Shown here one piece after another: positions 58,301 through 64,000 of a stretch of DNA of 64,000 nucleotides (its first letter is position 1; each line of letters starts with the position of its first letter). This DNA is from Palsa-506 sp963786975 (GTDB lineage: Bacteria; Actinomycetota; Actinomycetes; Streptosporangiales; Streptosporangiaceae), in the NCBI GenBank assembly GCA_963786975.1, contig CAWBBE010000010.1, forward strand, positions 434,001 through 498,000. The letters are read 5' to 3'. The position numbers and the translations under genes were made by a program. The notes beneath the pieces were generated by a model, which saw only the letters and a list, made by a program, of their open reading frames with translations, did no database searches and had not been told where the DNA came from.

Positions 58301-58741
58301 CGCTTCTGCAAGGCGGCCGCCGGGAACGCGACCCGGTCCGGTGCCGTGTTCCGGGCGCGCCAGCCCCGCCTGCGCATGCTGATCGCGGCCCTGGAAGACC
58401 GCCCGGCACTCGCTGACCTGGCCGACGGGCAGTCGTCCGGCCCGCCGTGGCCGCGGATAGCGGCCGTGCTCGCCGACCGTCGCACGGCGCTGGCTCCGCT
58501 CGTCACCGAGCTGCGTGAGCAGTGCGGTGACGCGGCCGGGCTGCTGCCGTTCGGGCAGCTGGTGCCCAGCCTCATGCACCTGCACGCGAACCGGCTCGGG
58601 CTGGACCGTGCGGATGAGCAGCTGATGTTCGGCCTGCTCGACCGCACGCTACGGTCCGTCCGGGCGCACCCGGTAACGCCACCAGTTCCGGTCCGGTATT
58701 CCGGTGCCGGCGTGCCGCCTCGACGGCGGCGAGATCAGTGA
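55349..58741 (+). CDS. Full-length class I lantibiotic dehydratase (LanB)
   Basis: 1130 residues. The large glutamylation domain has LIRASLRPTPFGAFAATAIG (the R-TPFG motif), MGWLTAIARRL, KNGRIYLVDPGT, AFHRRYGDGRRVPLLELLDP (FxxRYG), DELSVLLRDGRLRVWWEPAG and VTVGHMLNP-like ITVGHMLNPAAYPP. The C-terminal SpaB_C elimination domain has DWLYVRLAGPRGTEDALLAG, WLFVRYRDPEPQLRLRAHG and QLCLETYERELERYGG. Both halves needed for Glu-tRNA-dependent dehydration are fused in one chain, as in true class I LanB. No LanT or LanP follows. ATG overlaps the LanC stop; last gene of the eCIS operon. Confidence 0.93.
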   Translation: MTPPAAPAGEPGHPAGRHRPRAGPPGLYRPLAGLVVRAPLLPAADYRRLGADGNGLARAWADPVIRFAVEVASPDLAAALPPPGGSGAPSGRARGALQRYLIRASLRPTPFGAFAATAIGHWADRTSLRIAPARWPTRTRPDMGWLTAIARRLAEDPDCRPGLRVFANTCAFEKNGRIYLVDPGTGGAPGAPDRSVRATPVVRRVLALARAGTGLAELRQHVLAASPHATPAKADQLLAELCEHQFLLPALLPALTGDPLASLTGQLAAMPAAAATAARLRAIAAESARLDAAGPAARVTALAALRSQMHELASSLGSARPAGRADTVQVDSALPLSAAGVHRQIADEVRGAVDTLFRLHPEPGAGRLAGYRAAFHRRYGDGRRVPLLELLDPRFGLGPPGDSAEHGYPVRPDAGPARAGQAEILRQLLATSVRDGCGEITLSPALLEQLATWTPDPKRLPPSVELSVFVAARSAAAVDRGDYRLVIGPNLGAAAAGRGLGRFADLLGAAAHGLLQEAAAAEGAGPGLAAELVCRPARPRAANVAVRPLVRSCEVPVGVAPSLPPGAVAHVDELSVLLRDGRLRVWWEPAGRELSITVGHMLNPAAYPPLGRHLVELASDGVTALAPFDWGPLAAMPFLPRVCAGRVVLCPAQWRLGPPAGQGPAWPGSPARFDALLADWRARWQLPRHVYLTQADNRLLLDLDDAGHREQLRSALCRGGRRAAVLQEGLPGPDHAWLPGPRGRHIVELVVPMVRDQQAAGPGRRRAAPGHGSPRPGQGAGAPARVMPRWPDSDRLRPPGSDWLYVRLAGPRGTEDALLAGSLGTLADRLVAQGDADGWLFVRYRDPEPQLRLRAHGTADALTGRVLPALTLWAARAIADGARTQLCLETYERELERYGGPATTGLCERIACVDSRTARRLLACATAMPGQRDGRTLAPPGEPAATAQPGSRGWPAVPGDRLELALLSAAGLLACLLPDSGEQARFCKAAAGNATRSGAVFRARQPRLRMLIAALEDRPALADLADGQSSGPPWPRIAAVLADRRTALAPLVTELREQCGDAAGLLPFGQLVPSLMHLHANRLGLDRADEQLMFGLLDRTLRSVRAHPVTPPVPVRYSGAGVPPRRRRDQ

Positions 58742-58769
58742 CCCGGGGCCGGCCCGGCGGCGTGCAGGT

Positions 58770-59075
58770 GCTGAAAATCCGCGCCTCGCGTCGGTCACCG
58801 GCGTCGAGGGTCACCTGACGCACGCCTGCGCCACGGCCGGCGATGGGCCGCTGGGCCTGCGGATCACCGGCCTGCCCGGCACGGAGGTCGGGGAGACCCG
58901 GGACCGGATCTACGCCGCCGTCGCCAACAGCGGCGAGGCCCGCACCGCTCTCGCATCCCGGCCCTGGCCGCGAGCGCCGCCGCGCTGATGCCCCCGCTCG
59001 AACCCGAGCAGATGATGGAGGCGACCGCGATCCACTCCGCAGCCGGGTTGCTCGGCCCCGGTCACGCGCTGCGCG
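58770..59075 (+). pseudogene. YifB/ComM Mg-chelatase-like ATPase, N-terminal fragments
   Basis: Forward pieces SVTGVEGHLTHACATAGDGP, LGLRITGLPGTEVGETRDRI YAAVANSGEA and, in another frame, ALMPPLEPEQMMEATAIHSA AGLL correspond to the start and a later part of YifB/ComM proteins. The Walker motifs and C-terminus are missing. A relic left of the NACHT gene that marks the edge of the eCIS-lan operon. 59076-59306 holds nothing recognisable. Confidence 0.6.
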
Positions 59076-59306
59076 CTGTGGGTACGCGGCGCCGCTGACC
59101 TGCGGGCGCTCAGGGCGTCTCTCACCTGCATGCTGATGATCGCGCGGGTCGCGTGCCGAGGGACTGCCAGGGTGAGTGCGACGATTCTGGATGCAGATCG
59201 CTTGTTGTCTGGGAGACGGAGAATCGCATGGCGGCACATCTAAAGCCGCAGAAGGCTGCTTTTGTAGTGCCATCGATCCAGCACATTCCCCGTATAGGCC
59301 AAGCTG

Positions 59307-62300
59307 TTACTCAGATGTATCGCCTGTTCGGGCAGCGAGCCTTTCCGGTGGAGGCGGGGCGTATCCGAGGTCAGTAAAGGCCTGAGCTGCCCAGGAGCGC
59401 AATATAGGATGATCAGTTAGATAGTCCTCCTTGAGGATTGATGCCTGAAGGAGATTTTGTACTTTGACTCGGAATTCATGTGACAGCCGTTCGTGGTCTG
59501 CGGCGAGTTGCCGCAGAACGCGGGCAAGATAGGCGTTTCGGCTCACGGTATCTTCCTCAGGGCGACTGCCTTCGATGACAGTCAGGCAGTCCTCGTATGC
59601 CTGTTGAAGGTCGTCCGCTCCGGTGGGCCGACTGGAAGTGAGCCATAGCTTAGTCATGGCATGTGTGACGGAGATGGCGCGTTCTTCGGAAAGTACGCCG
59701 AATCCCGTGGTGGCCTCAGTGTCGTCATTGTGTTTCAGGTCGTACGTGTCCATTTCGTGGACGACAGGAGCGAGGCCGTGCCAGATAATGTCCTCGGCCT
59801 CGTCGCAGGTGAAATAGCTTTCCTTGCGCAGCGTTTCTACGCGGAAGTGATCCCATCCGCGGCCTTTTCTTATAGGGTCGTGTGGAGGTATTATAGATGT
59901 CCAGAATGCGTCGATTTCGGGCGGGTCCCATGGCCCGGCAGCGATAATGATCTCCCGGTCACCTGCGTGCCAGATTCTCTGGACGCTTAGGCTGGCGGCG
60001 AGGCTCTGCCATCCATCGCTGCTGAATTGCGATCGCCAGAGCATCGCAAGGCGGCGCCACGAGGCTGCCGGATACGGCGCGCCCGGGAATATCTCACGGC
60101 CGGCGGCTGGCCCGCCGATCAAGATGGCCAGCAGGAGCATGTTAGCGGAGTAGGCGGCGTGGCGGGCCGGTGCGCTGGAGTGCCCGGGGCCGTACGTTTC
60201 GTGGGTCCGGTCCTGCCATGGTTGGAGGCTGCCATGGAATGCGGCGAGCAGGAGTTCCCGAAGCAGTCTGCGGCGGCTGTCGGCTAGCTGCTGGGTTAGC
60301 GCGCCGAGGAATTCCACGATCGTGAGACGGGTCGTCAACGGCACAAAAGATAGCAGCGCGCGGAGAAAGCTGTCGTTCACGGAGTTCCTGCTGCGGGCGG
60401 TGATCACAGCGGCCAGGTCAGCGAGTTCGCGGACTATTAAGCGCGCGGCCAGGAACTCGCCGAAGGTTGCGTGCAGAAACTCGCAGGTGGTGAGACGAGT
60501 ATCATTGCGCACGGCCTGTGCCTGGTGAATGAAGAAGAACCGGCCTATGACCATCTGCGCTGGTGTCGACGGGGCGCTGAAACCAGTCGCAGGCTGATGG
60601 GTATCAGATGTGCCAAGCAGCGCCGTAAGGTCGCCGGATAGCTCGTCCTCGGTCGCCCACTGGCGTCCTCGGTTGAACATCGCGAACGCCGCAACTGACA
60701 GCCGCAGCAGTTCCTCCTCGATAGCAGCGCGCAGTGGCTCGCCCTCAATACCTGGCCGGGTCTTGCGGATCTCACGCTCGGCGAACCGCATGAGGATTCG
60801 CTCATAGAGATCGGCCTCGTCGAGGCCCTCCCCTGGCCGCTGGAGAGCATTGCCGTCCGCGTCGTACAAGGCGAGCATCAGCAAGAGCAGCGGCTGGGCG
60901 GACAGCGCTCGCTGGCGTAGCGCCGCAGCGGGCGGCAGGGGCTTCAGCCCGCGGCCTTTCAGGTAGGCAGCGTTGTGCGCATTCCAGACCGCCAGCCAGC
61001 GGCCCACCTGATCGTCTGTGAATGGTTCAAGCTTGACGGCGACCGCACCGCCTGGAGGGATTCTGGCCCGGTCAGCGACCGCTATACGGCTGGTAACGAT
61101 AACAGCGACCGGCCGTCCCTGGTCGGATTCGCGTTCTTGGAAACGGGCGACCTGTTCCAGGTAGTCGGTCTGGCCGATGCCCGTGGCCTGGAGTAGCTCG
61201 TCGAAACCGTCGAGCAGCACGACGGGAAGCGCACCGCCGGCGGACCGTGCCAATGCGGGCCAGGTCAGGCTGTCGCCCGTGGCGTCCCTGATCGCATACT
61301 CGACCTGGGACTGCAGATCCGTATCGGCAGGGACCTCGCGCAGTTCCACCCTGACCGCCAGGTAGTCGCTGGCGGGCAACCGCGCTGCGATGACCTTAGT
61401 CAGTACAGACTTTCCCGATCCGGGCTGGCCAAGCACGATCAGCGGACTCTCAGTCGCCCTGAGGGACGTCAGATGGCCGATGAGGAACTCCTGAAGATCA
61501 TCGAGGATCGGCCGTCCGTTCCACCAGTACTCCTGGTCGAGCCGGGCGGAGCGCGAAACTGAGGCGACTCGATACCGGGGATTCACGTAGGCATCCGCCA
61601 GCGCGGGAATCGTCAGCCCCCCCGGGATATCGCCGGGCGCGATGATCGGCCGCTCAAGGCTCTTCCGGGACCGCCTGGCCAGCGCCTGCCGCCGTTCATC
61701 CGGAGGCTCGCCCGAAGCCACCCGGACGAGAACCCGTTCCAGGCCTTCCAGGCTAGTGTCCAGGCGCCCGAGCCGATCCCGGATCGCGGCGTTGTCCAGG
61801 CGGCTGGCCCAGAACGCCACCTCGGGGAACTCGCCAGCCAGCCGCCGCAGGTGTTCTTCGTAACGTCGCACGGCTGCCGTGGGCACCTCATCCAGCAACG
61901 TGCGGACAAAGCTTTCCCGCGAGGCATGGTCAAGCCGGTCCCAGATTTCCAGGCCTTCAACATAGAAGATCAGCCGACCGCCTAAGGAAATATAGAATTC
62001 CCGCAGCGCATCAGGCCCTTTTCCTTCCCCGGGCCATCGCGTATCCCCCGGAATGTCGCTGTCATTGAGAATGCCGGCAAGCACCCGAAGCCGCTCAGAG
62101 GGCACGACCTCGCCAGTGCCGATAGCAACCTGGACAGGCCTGCCCCGCGCAAGCTTCCCGGCATCAAAGGGGAGAATTACACCGCTCAAGGACTCAAAGA
62201 ATCCGGTGAGCACGAGCACCCTGTGCGCGGCCTCCAGGCGCTCGGTCCGGTCAAAGCGGCCCAGCCCTCGCAGCCGGTCGCGCAGACTACTGACCAGTTC

Positions 62301-62483
62301 CCCACTCAGCTTGGCCAACTCGGCCTTTGCCTCGAAAAGACTGAGCACGAACTGGCCGCCACCGGCAGTTACGGCCAGCAATAAACCCCCGGTCAGCTTA
62401 TCCAAAGCAGTAACGACTCGGCTATCAGTACCGCCGAGAAGCTTAACGGCATCCGCGTAAGAGAGCTTATTCGACACGACCAC
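59307..62483 (-). CDS. NACHT-domain STAND NTPase (probable defence protein)
   Basis: 1058 residues. An N-terminal helical domain (LSYADAVKLLGGTDSRVVTA, RDRLRGLGRFDRTERLEAAH) is of the kind preceding bacterial NACHT proteins. The linker includes RYRVASVSRSARLDQEYWW. The NACHT core has Walker A LIVLGQPGSGKSVLTKVIAA (near 350), Walker B LPVVLLDGFDELLQATG (near 420) and sensor VIVTSRIAVADRARIPPGGA. Helical ARC-like segments follow: PLLLLMLALYDADGNALQRP and CEFLHATFGEFLAARLIV. The C-terminal 400 residues are a helical sensor region without recognised repeats. Bacterial NACHT proteins are antiviral sensors; the effector activity here is not evident. GTG 62483 or 62477 start. Confidence 0.88.
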   Translation of the reverse strand: MVVSNKLSYADAVKLLGGTDSRVVTALDKLTGGLLLAVTAGGGQFVLSLFEAKAELAKLSGELVSSLRDRLRGLGRFDRTERLEAAHRVLVLTGFFESLSGVILPFDAGKLARGRPVQVAIGTGEVVPSERLRVLAGILNDSDIPGDTRWPGEGKGPDALREFYISLGGRLIFYVEGLEIWDRLDHASRESFVRTLLDEVPTAAVRRYEEHLRRLAGEFPEVAFWASRLDNAAIRDRLGRLDTSLEGLERVLVRVASGEPPDERRQALARRSRKSLERPIIAPGDIPGGLTIPALADAYVNPRYRVASVSRSARLDQEYWWNGRPILDDLQEFLIGHLTSLRATESPLIVLGQPGSGKSVLTKVIAARLPASDYLAVRVELREVPADTDLQSQVEYAIRDATGDSLTWPALARSAGGALPVVLLDGFDELLQATGIGQTDYLEQVARFQERESDQGRPVAVIVTSRIAVADRARIPPGGAVAVKLEPFTDDQVGRWLAVWNAHNAAYLKGRGLKPLPPAAALRQRALSAQPLLLLMLALYDADGNALQRPGEGLDEADLYERILMRFAEREIRKTRPGIEGEPLRAAIEEELLRLSVAAFAMFNRGRQWATEDELSGDLTALLGTSDTHQPATGFSAPSTPAQMVIGRFFFIHQAQAVRNDTRLTTCEFLHATFGEFLAARLIVRELADLAAVITARSRNSVNDSFLRALLSFVPLTTRLTIVEFLGALTQQLADSRRRLLRELLLAAFHGSLQPWQDRTHETYGPGHSSAPARHAAYSANMLLLAILIGGPAAGREIFPGAPYPAASWRRLAMLWRSQFSSDGWQSLAASLSVQRIWHAGDREIIIAAGPWDPPEIDAFWTSIIPPHDPIRKGRGWDHFRVETLRKESYFTCDEAEDIIWHGLAPVVHEMDTYDLKHNDDTEATTGFGVLSEERAISVTHAMTKLWLTSSRPTGADDLQQAYEDCLTVIEGSRPEEDTVSRNAYLARVLRQLAADHERLSHEFRVKVQNLLQASILKEDYLTDHPILRSWAAQAFTDLGYAPPPPERLAARTGDTSE

Positions 62484-62688
62484 CCACCCGGCATAAATCC
62501 CGATGCTGACGGAGCGCCAGCAGATCCTTCACAACCTCCGGCACAGTCCAATCTAGAACTCTTCCCAGCATCCTGGAAATCCTGCCGTGCGTGCCGTTGC
62601 GTCTGGCCTGATCGGTGCAGGCCAGACGTTCTGGCAGGACGAGACGGCGCCATTGGCGGGTGAGCTCCAGCGGCTGGCCGGTCGTCAT
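62467..62688 (-). CDS. Small ORF overlapping the start of the NACHT gene
   Basis: About 73 residues, MTTGQPLELTRQWRRLVLPE RLACTDQARRNGTHGRISRM, ending in VVKDLLALRQHRDLCRVG, stop TAA at 62467-62469 overlapping the NACHT start by 17 nt. No family recognised. The overlap suggests translational coupling, so it may be a small partner or leader of the NACHT protein. A GTG at 62712 would add 8 residues. Confidence 0.4.
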   Translation of the reverse strand: MTTGQPLELTRQWRRLVLPERLACTDQARRNGTHGRISRMLGRVLDWTVPEVVKDLLALRQHRDLCRVGGRVE

Positions 62689-62779
62689 GCCGTGAGCTGC
62701 TACCGAGTTCACTGCTTCCTCGTATGCCCACCAGGTGTTTTAGGCCGGCGGCTGGTGGCGGCTGGTTCTGCGTTTGTCT

Positions 62780-63200
62780 CTATCCCGGCTTGTCAGCTTG
62801 CGCCGCTTCGCCGGTCCCCGCAACCGGCCTCTCGCTGCGCTCACCCCAGGCCGCCGACCCTGCGGGCAGCTTCGCGGCGTCGTTCGCGATCGACGCGATA
62901 ACGTCGGCCGACATGACGCCATCTATCGCGAGCAGGTCGGCGGCATCGGCGCCGAACCCCGGCGCCGCCATCTGGGTGGCCTCGATGAAGCCAGCCCAGA
63001 AGCGGAGCGGGTCAGCGTCCGCCTCATCGCATGACAGCCAGGAAGTAACGCCAGGTGGTCGTGCCGCCGTCCAGCCCGACAGCAGCACGCACTTGCCCGC
63101 GCCCGCCGACCCCACCACAATGGCCAGGCGCTTGCCAGCCCCTGCTGTCAGCCGCTCGGGCAGCACCGATCTTCGACGACTGCGAGGTCACCATAGGCCA
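62780..63200 (-). pseudogene. LAL LuxR regulator, N-terminal ATPase remnant
   Basis: The reverse frame carries RLTAGAGKRLAIVVGSAGAG KCVLLSGWTAARPPGVTSWL, then CDEADADPLRFWAGFIEATQ and IDGVMSADVIASIAND. This is the first 110 residues of a LAL/MalT ATPase, with Cys replacing Thr after the P-loop Lys. The Walker B, helical region and HTH are missing and the frame ends in unrelated sequence. It is a relic of a third LAL gene, different in subfamily from the two intact copies. 63201-63654 shows nothing recognisable. Confidence 0.65.
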
Positions 63201-63654
63201 AGGCACGACAACCCTTCGCGCCGAGCTGCCCGATCAGGCAGCCCTTGCCGGGCCTCGTGCTGCGGATCACCGGCCTCAGGCTAGAGGTGATCCACCTGTA
63301 CCGCGTGACGCCGCCAGCCGGGCCATGACCGATCTCGCGCACATCCGGGCCCGGGGCACGCCTGCCGTCGGGCCATTCCGCGGAGCCGGGCGGTGGAGAG
63401 GGCAGCGCTCGCCGCCGGATGCGCCATACTCGCGGTCAGGTATTACCGCCGCCGCAAGGCCTTCAGATTGCCGGCGGGTGGCGGAACACGCTAATACCGG
63501 CCAGTCCGTCCACCGCACGTTATTCGGTGTCCTTGCTCAGCCAGGATCGTCCGCTGCGGCACGTGGCCCTCACCCCCGCGTGGGTGACGCGCTGGGCATG
63601 CCCGACGGAGAAGACTGCAGCTGCGATGTTTGACTACGGCCGGGGTTGATGTGC

Positions 63655-64000
63655 ATGTTCGGTTTGGTACCCGGGCTTCAGGTGCTCTCGTCCTACCGGC
63701 GTGCGTGGCTGGTCAAGGATGTCGTTGCCGGGGTTGTGCTGACTACGCTGCTGGTGCCGCAGGGGATGGCGTATGCGGAGCTGGCGGGCCTGCCGCCGAT
63801 CACTGGCTTGTACACGTCGATCTTGTGCCTGCTGGGGTATGCGGTGTTCGGCCCGTCGCGGATTCTGGTGCTGGGCCCGGATTCGTCGCTGGGGCCGATG
63901 ATCGCGGCGACGATCCTGCCGCTGATCGCGGCCAACGGCGATGAGAAGCGGGCGGTGGCGCTGGCGTCGGTGCTGGCGATCATGGTCGCGGCGATCATGA
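63655..64000 (+). CDS. SulP family anion transporter, N-terminal part (runs off window)
   Basis: 115 codons open to the window edge: MFGLVPGLQVLSSYRRAWLV, KDVVAGVVLTTLLVPQGMAY, AELAGLPPITGLYTSILCLL, GYAVFGPSRILVLGPDSSLG, PMIAATILPLIA. The motif LVPQGMAYAELAGLPPxxGLY is the signature of SulP/SLC26 sulfate, bicarbonate or C4-dicarboxylate transporters; three helices are visible. ATG 63655 is the only good start. Substrate and the presence of a STAS domain cannot be judged here. Confidence 0.9.
   Translation, partial: MFGLVPGLQVLSSYRRAWLVKDVVAGVVLTTLLVPQGMAYAELAGLPPITGLYTSILCLLGYAVFGPSRILVLGPDSSLGPMIAATILPLIAANGDEKRAVALASVLAIMVAAIM

Noticed and set aside
54914..58585. 1223-codon reverse-strand open frame
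   Set aside because: Antisense to LanC/LanB, whose forward products have all catalytic motifs; the reverse product is low-complexity.
63256..63284. Fifth copy of the TCACC...GGTGA palindrome
   Set aside because: The arms match but the spacer is 7 bases longer than in the other four, so the geometry does not fit the same regulator.

Overview
The window is very GC-rich DNA with dense third-position G/C, frequent GTG and TTG starts and actinobacterial families throughout (ECF42 sigma factor with DGPF protein, LAL-type LuxR regulators, DUF2795, DUF1622, SARP/NB-ARC-like regulators). It comes from an actinomycete, probably a soil, filamentous-type one. I cannot name the species.

Left third (1-26 kb), stress and housekeeping accessory genes: a partial SRPBCC gene, an ECF42 sigma factor with its DGPF partner, a second YCII-like gene, a twice-frameshifted XRE/NB-ARC/TPR regulator, an M20 amidohydrolase, two large LAL LuxR regulators with TTG starts, a DNA glycosylase / UBP zinc finger / thioredoxin-reductase-like / LUD / DsbA group, an esterase with a broken MFS transporter, DUF445, DUF2795, CBS, HIBADH-like, ParB-like and HNH genes. 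Four copies of an undescribed 17-bp palindrome (consensus TCACCTRRTYCCGGTGA) lie near the first LuxR gene and in the LUD/esterase intergenic region.

Decay zone (about 23-30 kb): a shattered aldo/keto reductase carrying a 26-bp-arm hairpin, the 3' half of a tRNA-Gly with its terminator, and remnants of MarR, CobW, MBL-fold and DUF2786 genes mixed with a few intact small membrane genes (DUF1622, DUF4386).

Core (31-58.7 kb): an extracellular contractile injection system (eCIS). It opens with a 1400-residue DUF4157 protein ending in an HNH-like toxin domain, an overlapping putative immunity gene and a PAAR-like gene. After a 296-bp gap containing a palindrome comes a tight operon: AAA+ ATPase, DUF4255 protein, sheath, tube, tail-assembly-chaperone-like gene with an apparent -1 frameshift into a DUF6760 domain, a second DUF4157 protein, LysM baseplate protein, VgrG-like spike, gp25, Afp11-like and Afp12-like baseplate proteins, and two tail-fibre proteins with a shared N-terminus. 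Continuing with 4-nt start/stop overlaps, the same operon encodes a Cys/Thr-repeat peptide with an FDLD leader box, a LanC cyclase and a full-length LanB dehydratase. This is a class I lanthipeptide module built into an eCIS operon, a combination I do not know to be described. It suggests that the particle carries, or is decorated by, a thioether-crosslinked peptide.

Right end (58.7-64 kb): a YifB/ComM remnant, a large NACHT NTPase (probable defence gene) with a small overlapping upstream ORF, a LAL regulator remnant and the start of a SulP anion transporter.

Single-base frameshifts are frequent left of 30 kb and absent from the eCIS-lan operon, apart from the slippery-site shift. This suggests either relaxed selection on the left or local assembly errors.
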